A stretch of DNA of 64,000 nt from Methylotuvimicrobium buryatense 5G (GCF_000341735.1 NZ_KB455575.1:3542904-3606903), one strand, 5' to 3'. Positions 48,298 to 57,584 are shown, numbered from the stretch's first letter. Notes: generated by a model not told the origin, from the sequence alone. A program made the numbers and translations.

Positions 48298-48321
48298 GGG
48301 ACGGGTTAAATAACCCGTCCC
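48298..48321. repeat. Short hairpin repeat (family E)
   Basis: GGGACGGGTT pairs with AACCCGTCCC around AAAT. It is preceded by CGAAACGTTGG, as in the copy near 60650. No T-run. Confidence 0.5.
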
Positions 48322-48330
48322 GCAGAAGTG

Positions 48331-48392
48331 GCTACGACTGGTCACTGCTCGGACAGTTGGCTTCGGCAAGCTGAAGCATCTTGCTAATCAGG
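48331..48392 (+). repeat. 62-bp dispersed repeat D, copy 1
   Basis: Starts CTACGACTGG and ends CTTGCTAATCAGG; matches 57197-57258 with only a few changes, including the hairpin GGCTTCGGCAAGCTGAAGC. Confidence 0.7.
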
Positions 48393-48536
48393 CAAAAACT
48401 TGAGCTAACTTCATGCCCTTCATGGAGGAATGCTTTTTTATAGAAAGCTTTGAGTTTCAACCGTTGTCATACACTTTCACAATCTTTCCACAATTGCTGC
48501 AAATTGTTTACGCATTTGGCGTTTATATTAATTATC

Positions 48537-48566
48537 AAGAACGGAGATAAACCGTTCTTTTATTAC
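48537..48566 (+). promoter_or_regulatory. Terminator-like hairpin in the leader of the Spy-like gene
   Basis: Perfect 8-bp stem AAGAACGG / CCGTTCTT with loop AGATAAA, followed by TTATTA. It lies 22 bp before the start codon, between the A/T-rich promoter-like segment and the ribosome site AGAGGA. It may attenuate the gene, or end transcripts from the repeats upstream. Confidence 0.5.
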
Positions 48567-48587
48567 TAACCCCAAGAGGATAAGATC

Positions 48588-48971
48588 ATGAACAAAAAAA
48601 TCATCGCAATCGCAATCGCATTGGCACTTCCGTTGACTGCAGCCGCATTCCCTCCCGGCGGCGGAAAAGGCGATATGGAAGGCCGTCATGGACAAAGAAT
48701 AGAGCGCTTAGCCAAGGATTTGGACTTGACTGAAGAGCAACGCACTCAGCTGGAATCCATTTTCAAGGAACAGCATGAAAAATACCGAGCGATACACGAA
48801 GAAACCCGCGGCCGCATGCAGGAAGTGCTGAATGAAGAACAAATGCAAAAAATGGAAGCGTTAAAACAGCAGCGTAATGAAACATGGCAGGAAAAACGTC
48901 AGGAAAAACGTCAAGAGAGACGCCAGGAAAGACAGGAAAGGAAATCCGGCAAAACTGTCGACGCACAATAA
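48588..48971 (+). CDS. Spy/CpxP-like periplasmic protein
   Basis: 127 residues. Signal peptide (1-20, ending TAAA). LTEEQRTQLESIFKEQ is the LTxxQ-type helix of Spy/CpxP chaperones, and a very basic tail repeats the unit EKRQ/ERRQ. These proteins protect envelope proteins and damp stress signalling. It follows a BaeSR-like pair, which would fit envelope-stress control. Charged repeats at the C-terminus are longer than in E. coli Spy. Confidence 0.85.
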   Translation: MNKKIIAIAIALALPLTAAAFPPGGGKGDMEGRHGQRIERLAKDLDLTEEQRTQLESIFKEQHEKYRAIHEETRGRMQEVLNEEQMQKMEALKQQRNETWQEKRQEKRQERRQERQERKSGKTVDAQ

Positions 48972-49098
48972 GCGCAACGACTTGATCTTCTAAGCGATAA
49001 ACAAAGAGTACGGCTGAGAAGGCAAGTATCGGTAGACAAAATACAACCGCAAGCCAGGGACGGATAGCGGTTTCGCTCGGTACCACCGGGAGATCGTT

Positions 49099-49587
49099 AT
49101 GAAAAGTCTAACAAAAATAGTCGTCTTGGCCATGAGTGCGATGCTGTTGATGAATAGCGCCGTCTATGCTCAAGATCACCGGCCTCGTTCGAGTCGGCAC
49201 AGTTATTCGAAACAACGGACTGCGCCGCCGCAAGCGCCGCGAACACGCATATATGCGACGCCTCGGCAACACTACACGCCATCTCCGCCCTATCCGCATT
49301 ATTATAAACCCGGTCACCGGACTAGACCTTTGCCTCGCGGCGCATCGAGGATAGTGATCGACCGTTCGAGCTACTATTTTTATGATGGCTTTTATTATCA
49401 GCCGTTTCAATCAGGCTATATCATCGTCGATGCGCCGATCGGCGCGATCATCGCCACATTGCCGAGACTGCATCATCAAATGATTTGGCGAGGCTCACCT
49501 TATTTTGTCGTAGGCAATACGTTTTATCGTAGGCACCCGAGAGGCTACATCGTCGTCAATAATCCAGGCATTGTGCTTTGGCGATAA
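49099..49587 (+). CDS. Exported DUF6515-like protein
   Basis: 162 residues. Signal peptide (1-25, ending VYA), a Pro/Arg/His-rich stretch (about 26-80) and a conserved core with RIVIDRSSYYFYDGFYY and GAIIATLP, ending in VVNNPGIVLWR. This looks like the DUF6515 family, of unknown function. Ribosome site GGGAG. It lies 127 bp after the Spy-like gene and may share its control. Confidence 0.7.
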   Translation: MKSLTKIVVLAMSAMLLMNSAVYAQDHRPRSSRHSYSKQRTAPPQAPRTRIYATPRQHYTPSPPYPHYYKPGHRTRPLPRGASRIVIDRSSYYFYDGFYYQPFQSGYIIVDAPIGAIIATLPRLHHQMIWRGSPYFVVGNTFYRRHPRGYIVVNNPGIVLWR

Positions 49588-49642
49588 ACCCAAATTGGCT
49601 TCCCAATTAAGGTGGGACAAAAGCACTAAGGATTAACCGTTC

Positions 49643-49664
49643 GCCCTGAGCGCAGCCGAAGGGC
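49643..49664. repeat. Hairpin repeat GCCCTGAGC...GAAGGGC
   Basis: GCCCTGAGCGCAGCCGAAGGGC, a short imperfect hairpin of the type found as dispersed repeats in many gammaproteobacteria. Only one copy was seen here. Confidence 0.4.
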
Positions 49665-49729
49665 TCACCAAGAACGGATTAACCTTAAACTGTCCCGCGT
49701 TAAGTGAGTAGCCCCTAAATTCAATTAGA

Positions 49730-49779
49730 AAGAACACGGAGGGCGTAAAAATTAAAGTTCGCCCTCCCTTCGTGTTCTT
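49730..49779. terminator. Large hairpin between convergent genes
   Basis: AGAACACGGAGGGCG pairs with CGCCCTCCCTTCGTGTTCT through a short loop, with two extra bases on one side. It lies between the convergent DUF6515-like gene and pgl, so it could end transcripts from both sides, although the T-run is weak. Confidence 0.5.
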
Positions 49780-49812
49780 AGTGGCCGATTTCAGTGAGAG
49801 GCTTATGGAGCG

Positions 49813-50502
49813 TTATCTACAAGCATCGCCAAGGGCTGCCTCATCGATATAAACATCGACGCCGGCGTCCGGTCTGATTAATGCGACCGGCAATACTTCT
49901 CCTTGACGCCATTGCTTGACGGCTTCTTGTTTGCCGGCCCCGGTCACTAAAAACAACACCTGCAGGCTATTGCTGAGGGCTTTGGAGCTCAAAGAAATTC
50001 TTTCCGGCGGCGGCTTCGGCGAATTAAACACGGCATGCACCGTCTCATCGCTTGAATGAACATGGCCTGGAAATAAGCTCGCGGTATGTCCGTCTTCGCC
50101 CATACCTAACAAGACCATATCGAATCGGCCGACCTGTTCGATCGTCGGGCGGTAGGCTTCGGCCGCTTTTTCCGGGCCGAGTTCGGCCGGCATCGTATGG
50201 ATTTGCCCGGAAGGAATAGAAACCTTATCCAAAAATACCGAGCCAGCCATGCGGCTATTGCGGTCGGCATGATCGACAGGCAAACAGCGCTCGTCTCCAT
50301 AATAGATATGCCAGTTGTTCCAATCGGCCGAGCTTTCGGCTAACAATTGATAAACCTTTTCGGGCGTGCTTCCACCCGCTAAGACTAATTTGAAGGCACC
50401 TCTCGCCGCGATGGCTTGTTCGGAGGCGGCAAGGATTTGCTGTGCAGCGGACGCGGCGACCTTGTCCGCTGTCGCAAACGAATGCCAATGGATTTTTTGC
50501 AT
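49813..50502 (-). CDS. pgl: 6-phosphogluconolactonase
   Basis: 229 residues, full length for the DevB/SOL type. LVLAGGSTPEKVYQLL (about 39-54), YYGDERCLPVDHADRNSRMA (about 68-87) and LLGMGEDGHTASLFPG (about 132-147) are the family motifs. It hydrolyses 6-phosphogluconolactone in the pentose phosphate and Entner-Doudoroff paths. No zwf or edd gene is beside it. The start has a weak ribosome site. Confidence 0.94.
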   Translation of the reverse strand: MQKIHWHSFATADKVAASAAQQILAASEQAIAARGAFKLVLAGGSTPEKVYQLLAESSADWNNWHIYYGDERCLPVDHADRNSRMAGSVFLDKVSIPSGQIHTMPAELGPEKAAEAYRPTIEQVGRFDMVLLGMGEDGHTASLFPGHVHSSDETVHAVFNSPKPPPERISLSSKALSNSLQVLFLVTGAGKQEAVKQWRQGEVLPVALIRPDAGVDVYIDEAALGDACR

Positions 50503-50915
50503 GGTTTTAAGTCCTCTCGGTGGGTAATGGGTAGTAAGGCATTAATCTTAATTCGGCAGTCAGCCCACGAAATAAACGAAAGTAATCATGCAGTTACATA
50601 AATCTGTTAAATTACCCTTTGGGTGAGCAACTTGAAAAACATAACTATTTGGATATTTTCGTGATTTTCGTGGACAAAATGCTTTTTCTAAAATTAATCC
50701 AATGAACATGAAGAAACCCCTTCATCTCGATTTCTCTTCAATTACGGCTTTTCCGGGTTGCTTTAATCGAAGAACAATTGTATCAGTTCTTCGGTACTCG
50801 TTTCTTGAGTCCACGTTCTTACCGGGCTTTCCATCTCTTCATGCCTATAAGCCGGCCGGCAATACAAACGTCCTCGCCGATTTGACTGAACGCTCCCTGC
50901 CGACAGATTACGAAT
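50503..50915. other. Intergenic region upstream of pgl
   Basis: No real gene recognised. A 90-codon frame on the plus strand (50702-50974) has no ribosome site, no domain, and runs into the peptidase gene, so it was not called. The region holds a block AATTTTCGTGATTTTCGTGG-like near 50650, similar to pieces at 47190 and 48410. Confidence 0.3.
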
Positions 50916-51905
50916 TTATTCGGCTTGCCGGTCGGCAAAAAAACCTACCAGACTCTGAACCAGTTCCGCCATGAACCGGTAATCCAACGTCTCCATCGTG
51001 TCGGTGCTTCGGTGATAGTGAGGATTGCGGTAAAAGGCGGTATCGGTGATCATTACGGCTCGGTAGCCTTCGTCCCAAAAAGAAGCATGATCGCTTAAGC
51101 GCACCGCCGGCATGATCCGTCCGCTCAGCGGCACAGTGAGCTTGACGACCGGAAGGTTTGGGTTCTGTTGAAAAGACCGGTGCAACGAACGGGTCAACGG
51201 CAAGGAACTGAAGTTGCCCACGATGCCGATAAAATCGCCTTGTTTTGGATAGCCCAGGAACATCAAGGGAAACGGATAGCGTTGGCAGCTTGGCTCGTGG
51301 CAAGTATAACCAACCATCTCAAGGCAAAGCATGCCGTCGATATTTTGCCCCGCCTCCCGGGCCCTTCTTGCATGAACCCGGCTGCCCATGTACCGAGTCC
51401 CGAATACCGGCGGTTCTTCCAGCGCGAAAGAAACAAAACTGACAGCCGTATCGAGTCGGCCTTGTTTCGACAAGGCTAGCAATTGGCGCGCCGTCTCCAA
51501 TTGCACGGCTATTGCGCTGGCGTTGTCGTCTGCGCCTACCGTTCCGGTAACCGAATCGTAATGGGCGCCTATCAAATAATGCCGGGCGGATTGTTTCTCC
51601 GGTTCGAGACGCGCTATTACATTGGCCACCGTCATATCCCGATAATCGTAAGGCTCTCTTTCCGTCGTCATGCCAAGGCCTCGATAAAAAGACTCTATAT
51701 AGGCCGCCGTTTTTTCGAGATGCTCCGGAAAACGCACGCTACGCTCGCCGATGGTCACTGTCAATGCTTTAAGGTGCTCTTTTAAACGTTGTTCGGTCAT
51801 ATCGAGTTCCACTGACGAAAATGCCTGTCGAGCATCGTTCGCCTTAACGCTTGCAGCAAAAAATGCGGCCAAAGCCGCGCTCAAAATCATAGGACGCATG
51901 ATCAT
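50916..51905 (-). CDS. Exported M28-family zinc aminopeptidase
   Basis: 329 residues from the ATG at 51905, which has GGAG; an upstream ATG at 51932 is less likely. Signal peptide (about 1-23). Zinc ligands in GAHYDSVTGTVGADDNASAI, the catalytic Glu pair in FALEEPPVFG, and HASFWDEGYRAVMITD. M28 enzymes release amino acids from peptides in the periplasm or outside. An N-terminal region with YIESFYRGLG precedes the domain. It is downstream of the giant propeller/TPR gene on the same strand but 250 bp away. Confidence 0.9.
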   Translation of the reverse strand: MIMRPMILSAALAAFFAASVKANDARQAFSSVELDMTEQRLKEHLKALTVTIGERSVRFPEHLEKTAAYIESFYRGLGMTTEREPYDYRDMTVANVIARLEPEKQSARHYLIGAHYDSVTGTVGADDNASAIAVQLETARQLLALSKQGRLDTAVSFVSFALEEPPVFGTRYMGSRVHARRAREAGQNIDGMLCLEMVGYTCHEPSCQRYPFPLMFLGYPKQGDFIGIVGNFSSLPLTRSLHRSFQQNPNLPVVKLTVPLSGRIMPAVRLSDHASFWDEGYRAVMITDTAFYRNPHYHRSTDTMETLDYRFMAELVQSLVGFFADRQAE

Positions 51906-51957
51906 TGTTAAAACTCCGGTAAGGCTATGCATTGAATCTCTATCCAGGTCGAAACCT

Positions 51958-52106
51958 ATTGTGGGAGCGACGCCTTCGTCGCGATGTCGATACCTGTGAT
52001 GCTAAGCCCTCTTTGTTTTTCGAAGCTTTGGTGTTGTGGCTTCGATTTCGTTGTGCGTTATTAATCTCGGCTTCGATGATCGCGATCAGGGGATCGCTCC
52101 CACAAT
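51958..52106. repeat. REP-like inverted pair with GTGGGAGCGA core
   Basis: ATTGTGGGAGCGA (51958-51970) and TCGCTCCCACAAT (52094-52106) are exact inverted copies, with secondary inner hairpins (CGACGCCTTCGTCG). This is the same core as REP elements of pseudomonads and related bacteria. It fills most of the gap between the peptidase and the TPR gene. Confidence 0.65.
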
Positions 52107-52154
52107 GGGTGTGTTGCTCACATTGTCTTCGCTGTTTCCCTAACACCGGTAAAG

Positions 52155-55100
52155 CTATTTAAGAGTCTTGAATCCATCCAGATCGAAAACCGCTAAATAA
52201 TCGGCAAAAAGGCGGCGCGTCGGCAACCATTTGGGATTCGATTCCCGGATTATAATCTCAAAGGCTTGATTGAGCCTTGCCGGTATATCGATTGAAAATT
52301 GGCCGGGCGATACGCCGGCAAAAATACAGAGTTCCGCGGCCGTTTGCAGCAGGGCCAACGTTACCGAATCCATTGGGGCGCCGGCGTGAGCTCGCCAGGT
52401 ATCGGCATCGGACAAACCTTCCTCGATATGACGGATAGCCGCACCCAGCCTACCTTGCATTACCGATAAGACGGCGAGATGATGACTGGCGCTTGCCGCT
52501 TCTTGAAGATAGGTTTCCTGCTCATATTCCTCAAAACGCTTCAAGAGCCATCGACGCCGCTCCCGCATCGCATCGAAGGCGGCATCGAAATTGCCGGCGC
52601 CGCGCTGGGCATGCGCCAAAAGACCGGCGACGATATGGCGGTAATCGTCTTTATCGAGCCGTCCGGCGCGAGTTTCATTTCGTCGCATCGGCTCATCGCT
52701 ATCGAGTAGCGCCCAGGCATGACTTAATTCCGCGATGGCGGGTTCGTATTGCGACGTTTTTAGCAGCGACGCCCCGAGGCCTAAATGTGCTTTTAAGCGT
52801 TCGGCAAGGTTTTCCCCGGCAATTTCGGGTAACAAAGCGCGATAAAGATTTTCGGCCTGTTCATAGTCGCCTCCGACATAATGATAAAAAGCGCCTCTAT
52901 CGATGACTAAAGCCCTGAATTCGGCGAGTTTGTCGCGATGGTCATCGATTAGCGTCTGCGCGCTTTCGATCTCGCTTTTCGAGGTTCTGTAGCGGCCTCT
53001 GAAATAATGACTGCGTGCCTTATCCAAACGGAAAGACAACTCTTGGCGAGGCCGGGTAAACGGCAAGCGAGCGCGTTCCTGAAAGTGGCGTAGCGCAATA
53101 TGATGATTGCCCAAGGCGGCTTGCAGCAGACCTAATTCATGCAGCACGCTGGCTTTTCGGCGCGGATTGCGCGGTGCCAAGTCCAAGGCCAAATGATAAT
53201 GAGTATGTGCGATCATCGCCATCTCATGATCGTGGCTGCGATGAAATTCGCGGTGCGCCAGATAGGCGTACAAATGATGAATTTCAGGGCTACGAGGCAA
53301 GACTTGCAAGGCCGGAAGAAGTAAAGCCATATCGCGGTCGACCTCCGTGCGGTGTTTCTCCAAGTCGGTGATCGCGTTGAGTCGCTGCCCCCTGAGATAA
53401 GCCTGCACGAAAGCCCATTCCGGCGCTTTCGACCGATCGGAATAACGGGTTTTATAGGCGGCCAGCAATTGCTCGCTGAATTTTCCGCTTCGAAGGCTCG
53501 CCTCAATATAGCCTTCATGCGCTTCCAACGATGTCGTAGTTTCGGTGATCTCATGAAATAACTCGGCGGCCTCAGTCGGATGTCCGCCGGCCATTTCGGC
53601 ATAGGCTTTTTCCAGCACGATATCGGCAAAGATCGCCTCGGCGTGTTTCCGCTCGGGATGGCCGACTGGTACCGTGTCGAGCCAGAGTAAGCCCATTGTG
53701 TACAATAATTGTTGATAATCGTTGTACGCGGCATGATCGATTGCGCTCATGATCAAAGCGCGCCGCCGTTCGAAAGAGCCGGTCTCTTGAAAAAGCGAAG
53801 TCAAGTGATCCTGAGTGATGGCTTGACTAGCGGCATCGGTTGCCAGCAAATGCGATTCGATGGAAAGCATGAAGCCCAGCGGCGAATCGGGTTCGACCGT
53901 TTCGAGACGTTTTGCCAGCGATTGCCGTTGTTCGCGACGCGCAAGGCCTTGTAACAAGCTGCGTTTGTAAGCATCGGCATAACGCAGACGTTCGCGTTCG
54001 GAAAAGGCGGAATGTTCGGCCAGTTGCCGGAACATTCGAAGCAAGCGTTCGCGCTCATCCAAGAGACGTAAAAATTTTTGTTGTTGCATGGCGATCAGAT
54101 GCAAACTGAAAGTATCCTTTTCGCCGGCCAAGTCCAATGCATCAGAAAGCGCTAAGGCTTGTTTTTTATCGCCTAGCACATCGAGTATCTCAAGGCGCGC
54201 CATCGCCGCCAAACGATGCACGGTGCTATGTCGAGCGCCTTGCCAACGAGACAGTCTATCCAGTCGCTCTTGCTGAGCCTGAATGAAGGCGGCATTAAGC
54301 TTGCCATGCGGGAGACGCTGTTCATCACGGCGGTAAGCCGTCAATTCCAACAAGACCTCAGTCCAATCGGCTAGCCAAGCATCGGCATCGTCTAAATCTT
54401 GCAGCAAGCGCAAATGATATTCGGTCGATTCGTATTCATGCAGGCTTAAGTGCTCCAGAATAATCCGGCGGTAAATTGCGATACGCTTGGCTTGGTCTTC
54501 AGTATCCGGCAACAGCCTTTTGAGCAAGAGCAAACGTTCCCAAGGATCGCGGGTGACTAAAAGCTCTTCTTCAATACGTTGCCGCGTCCAATCGGGCGGG
54601 ACTAAGCCGCTCAAGGGCAGGCTATAGATTTGTAAATAACCGGCGCGCAAACAGGTCGCGATCAACTTATCTCGTGCCGGGGACGGATATTGGCAATTTC
54701 TTCGCCCGCTGGTCAATTGCTCGTAAGAGCCCCGCCGTATCGGGCTTACGGCATCGCCGTCGAATCGCGCGCGAAACAAGATACCGTTATCGCCGCCGTC
54801 GATTACGCCGTCGAAATTAGTGTCATTGAGAAATTGGGTAAAGTACAAATATTGTCCGTCCGGCGAAAAGGTAGGAAAACCCGTCGATCCCGGCATATCT
54901 GGGCGAAACAGCCGAGGGGATAGACCGGAAATCAACGGATGCAGGACAAATCCGGACGAGGCGCGCATCATGAAACTGAATTGCCCGGATGTCCCTTGTT
55001 CGAGTGGAACATAAACCAACCAACGCCCGTCCGGCGATACGGTGGGAGCGGCTATATTGCGGCTTAATAATAATTCGCCCGTGTCGCCGCGCCTTTGACC

Positions 55101-55841
55101 GACGGAATATTTACGAAGTTCATGCGTATCCAATAATCCGGTTCGGGTCAGCGCGCCAATGTGCAGGCTGTCCGGAAACCAAAAAACGTGCAGCACTTCG
55201 GTGTTTTCATCGGTTAAGCAACGGCGATCGCGCTGTTTGAAATGATATATGCAGGCATCGCCGGAGGCGTCTTCCTGATAAGAAATATACAATAAGCTTT
55301 GCCCGTCCGGGCTCAAGCGTGGTTGGCTCGTGTCGGCATTATCATCGAATACCAAGGTCGGCGCATTGCGCAATAGGCTTTGCCGATGAATCTCGGTGGT
55401 AGTGTTGGCGTTGCTTACAAAGGAAAGGGTTTCTCCGTCGTCGGCAAGTTGACCTTGGAAATGGTCGTAGCGCCCGGCGGTTAGGCCGACCATCGTTTCT
55501 AGTCGATCCTTGGGCGGATTCGCGCCGATTGCAACATTGCTCAGCAATCCGGAGGCGAGCAGACTCCATAGACATGTCTGCAGCCTGTTAGGATTTCGTG
55601 ATAAATAACGTCCTGGAACTATGAGCGTTGTTGAGGGTTCGGTCACTCGCTTGACAGGACTCCGTGAATACGTCCGTGCTTGACGGCGGCGACTGATTGC
55701 CGAGGATGGCATGAATGCAGATTTTGCATTACGCCATGGGTGGCGTGTATTAGGGCAATGCAGGAGCAATTGCCGAGGAGAAAAAATCTGCCCTGCCGCC
55801 GACACCAGCCAATCGAGTAACCGAACCCTCCCTGAAATCAT
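52155..55841 (-). CDS. Giant exported propeller/TPR protein; 5' end fused to a MITE
   Basis: Up to 1228 codons, though the first 85 or so are MITE sequence, so the true start is unclear. After the MITE comes a hydrophobic stretch (CLWSLLASGLLSNVAIG, about 91-107) like a signal peptide that lost its Met. Then TolB-like propeller blades (SPDGQSLLYIS, SPDGRWLVYVP, SPDGQYLYF), one with a calcium-loop-like DTNFDGVIDGGD, and many TPR-type helices (about 430-1150). The only in-frame starts upstream are ATGs inside the repeat and a GTG at 55646. It is a large periplasmic scaffold; its function is unknown. Confidence 0.8.
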   Translation of the reverse strand: MISGRVRLLDWLVSAAGQIFSPRQLLLHCPNTRHPWRNAKSAFMPSSAISRRRQARTYSRSPVKRVTEPSTTLIVPGRYLSRNPNRLQTCLWSLLASGLLSNVAIGANPPKDRLETMVGLTAGRYDHFQGQLADDGETLSFVSNANTTTEIHRQSLLRNAPTLVFDDNADTSQPRLSPDGQSLLYISYQEDASGDACIYHFKQRDRRCLTDENTEVLHVFWFPDSLHIGALTRTGLLDTHELRKYSVGQRRGDTGELLLSRNIAAPTVSPDGRWLVYVPLEQGTSGQFSFMMRASSGFVLHPLISGLSPRLFRPDMPGSTGFPTFSPDGQYLYFTQFLNDTNFDGVIDGGDNGILFRARFDGDAVSPIRRGSYEQLTSGRRNCQYPSPARDKLIATCLRAGYLQIYSLPLSGLVPPDWTRQRIEEELLVTRDPWERLLLLKRLLPDTEDQAKRIAIYRRIILEHLSLHEYESTEYHLRLLQDLDDADAWLADWTEVLLELTAYRRDEQRLPHGKLNAAFIQAQQERLDRLSRWQGARHSTVHRLAAMARLEILDVLGDKKQALALSDALDLAGEKDTFSLHLIAMQQQKFLRLLDERERLLRMFRQLAEHSAFSERERLRYADAYKRSLLQGLARREQRQSLAKRLETVEPDSPLGFMLSIESHLLATDAASQAITQDHLTSLFQETGSFERRRALIMSAIDHAAYNDYQQLLYTMGLLWLDTVPVGHPERKHAEAIFADIVLEKAYAEMAGGHPTEAAELFHEITETTTSLEAHEGYIEASLRSGKFSEQLLAAYKTRYSDRSKAPEWAFVQAYLRGQRLNAITDLEKHRTEVDRDMALLLPALQVLPRSPEIHHLYAYLAHREFHRSHDHEMAMIAHTHYHLALDLAPRNPRRKASVLHELGLLQAALGNHHIALRHFQERARLPFTRPRQELSFRLDKARSHYFRGRYRTSKSEIESAQTLIDDHRDKLAEFRALVIDRGAFYHYVGGDYEQAENLYRALLPEIAGENLAERLKAHLGLGASLLKTSQYEPAIAELSHAWALLDSDEPMRRNETRAGRLDKDDYRHIVAGLLAHAQRGAGNFDAAFDAMRERRRWLLKRFEEYEQETYLQEAASASHHLAVLSVMQGRLGAAIRHIEEGLSDADTWRAHAGAPMDSVTLALLQTAAELCIFAGVSPGQFSIDIPARLNQAFEIIIRESNPKWLPTRRLFADYLAVFDLDGFKTLK

Positions 55842-55845
55842 AAGT
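55588..55845 (-). mobile_element. MITE related to the 38706 element, at the start of the TPR gene
   Basis: One end is TTAGGATTTCGTGATAAATAAC, matching the terminal repeat at 38706-38933. The interior carries the same GGGTTCGGT palindrome and the module TGCATTACGCCATGGGTGGC. The other end is degraded. The intact end lies on the coding frame of the TPR gene. The rest of the gap (55846-56066) has no gene. Confidence 0.7.
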
Positions 55846-56066
55846 ATCTACACATCTTTATCATTTAAAATCATGCTGTTATAAAGTTTCTTCTGGTTTA
55901 TTATGAAGATAGGGACTAAAAATTGAGGTTTTTAATCTACTTATTTATCCTAGATCACAGAAGAATTAACTTAACTAATTGTTTTATAGAGCTGAAAACT
56001 TGTGTAGATACCTATGCCCTGAAATAGGGAAGTTATTTACGCCCCAGTCCTTGACGGAAAGAATGC

Positions 56067-56642
56067 TTATTCGCATTGTTTGATATCCCATTCGCCGCTG
56101 TCTTGTTGAACTTGCCCGCCGCAAACCAAGGCTTGCAAATGGCGCTGGCGCCAGATGTCTCTTATCTGCACCGAGCTGCTTTCGGGATTGTGTTCTTGAA
56201 GATAGCGCCAAAGTTGTTTACGGCTGCGGTTGACTCGCTGCACGGCTGCGCTGGTGCGTACCGTGGCGGCCGGGCCTGTGCAAGTCGCCGGCGTTTCAAT
56301 CAACAAACCGCTACGCGCCTCACCGATACAGCGCCCGACCAGTAAATTATCCAAATAGTCGATTTCGCTCAACGGTATTTGCTGAAGTTGCACCAAACGG
56401 CCCAGTGCGTCATGGGACAAGTCAGTGCCGGCGGCTTCCAGTTGGCCACGCGTATAAGGGACGGCTTGCGGCACGATCGCCGATTCGCGCAAAGCATTCG
56501 CAAGCGTTAGCAATTCGCCGGCCGCTTGTTCTTCAAGAATGGTTTTGCGGTCCAGCAGCACGACATCGGGCGCACTGATACAAGCGGCAAGGGATAGCGC
56601 CAGCGCGAATGATATTGAAAATATTGTAAATCGAACGGTCAT
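56067..56642 (-). CDS. Lipoprotein of unknown function
   Basis: 191 residues. Signal with lipobox LAAC (about 18-21), then a helical body with repeated Leu-rich heptads, and Cys residues (CIGE, CTGP, LVCGG, KQCE) that could form disulphides. I do not recognise the family. It is upstream of the giant propeller/TPR gene on the same strand, 225 bp away, and may once have been co-transcribed with it before a MITE arrived. Confidence 0.75.
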   Translation of the reverse strand: MTVRFTIFSISFALALSLAACISAPDVVLLDRKTILEEQAAGELLTLANALRESAIVPQAVPYTRGQLEAAGTDLSHDALGRLVQLQQIPLSEIDYLDNLLVGRCIGEARSGLLIETPATCTGPAATVRTSAAVQRVNRSRKQLWRYLQEHNPESSSVQIRDIWRQRHLQALVCGGQVQQDSGEWDIKQCE

Positions 56643-56715
56643 GATTGATTAAATGGATAACATTAGCATGCAAAAAGTTTCCTGATTTCGCAAAACTTTC
56701 AACCGAATCGGCAAC

Positions 56716-56928
56716 GTATACTTCGCGCGGCCATGTTTGCGGATTTTATGGCAATGCTATTTTGTTCGGTAGCAAGACGCGAAAACAGGCGCATAGCAAG
56801 CTATGTAACTGTTTTCGCAAAGCTTCCGCTCCTGCTCACGCCCCTTACCTACATCCATGTAGGTAACGCCGCTATCGGACAAAAGAGCGCGCCAGAAAGC
56901 CGCAAATGTGGCCGCGCGAAGTATATAT
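56716..56928 (-). repeat. Palindromic repeat family C, copy 2
   Basis: Outer arms GTATACTTCGCGCGGCC and GGCCGCGCGAAGTATA are inverted repeats. The middle holds ACCTACATCCATGTAGGT, a second perfect palindrome absent from copy 1 (45204-45370). No coding capacity of note. The gap 56643-57584 is filled by this and other repeats. Confidence 0.75.
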
Positions 56929-57150
56929 CCTGATTAGCAAGTTTCTTCAGCTAAAGCCCAAAGATCAGCATATCCTTAGCAGGATGGGGTCGCAATCCAT
57001 GCACGTCAAGCTAAAACGGCCAACCCACATCACGCTCTTTCCCAAGCTCCAGCTTCCTGAGACCGACACAACCTTCGCACATTCTCAATCAACCCCGACT
57101 CGCTCGTTCAATCTTTCTTGATTGTCGGGAAGCTAGAGCTTCCTGAACAG

Positions 57151-57176
57151 ATTACCCAAGCTGGAGCTTGGGTAAT
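57151..57176. repeat. Perfect hairpin ATTACCCAAGCT / AGCTTGGGTAAT
   Basis: 12-bp stem with a 2-base loop. Related AAGCT...AGCTT copies lie just upstream (near 57040 and 57130), so it is part of a local repeat cluster. Confidence 0.55.
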
Positions 57177-57196
57177 AGCATATTTTAGTTTTTGCG

Positions 57197-57258
57197 ACTA
57201 CGACTGGCCCCTGCTCGGACACTTGGCTTCGGCAAGCTGAAGCATCTTGCTAATCAGG
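57197..57258 (+). repeat. 62-bp dispersed repeat D, copy 2
   Basis: Matches 48331-48392, with the GGCTTCGGCAAGCTGAAGC hairpin intact. Confidence 0.7.
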
Positions 57259-57309
57259 ACGTATATTGATGTTCATCATACCGTCTACATAAACAGGCTG
57301 CTATTTTGT

Positions 57310-57475
57310 TATACCCATCGCAGATCAAAATTCGGCACCAGGGTGTCCGTCAAAGGACGCCGTGAATACATCCCTGTAGGCTCTATGCCAGCTCCATGCT
57401 GGCAAAGCCTTTGCCGCACACCCTGACGCCTCCTCAGGCACTGCCCAAATTTGAAGTGCGAAAGGTATATATACC
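57310..57475 (+). repeat. Dispersed repeat family B, intact copy 2
   Basis: Almost identical to 45047-45208. It ends 110 bp before cstA, whose promoter must lie in or after it. Confidence 0.8.
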
Positions 57476-57584
57476 TTGTTCACGTCAAATTTCGGCAATG
57501 CCCGGGGCATAATTTTGATCCTCGAGGGGTATAATCGGCCGGATTTTGATAATCTAGGACACTTTTCTCTCAAGAGTCGGCTGA

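Noticed and set aside
50702-50974. Plus-strand frame of 90 codons upstream of the peptidase gene's end
   Set aside because: No ribosome site or recognisable domain; it overlaps the 3' end of the M28 peptidase gene on the other strand.
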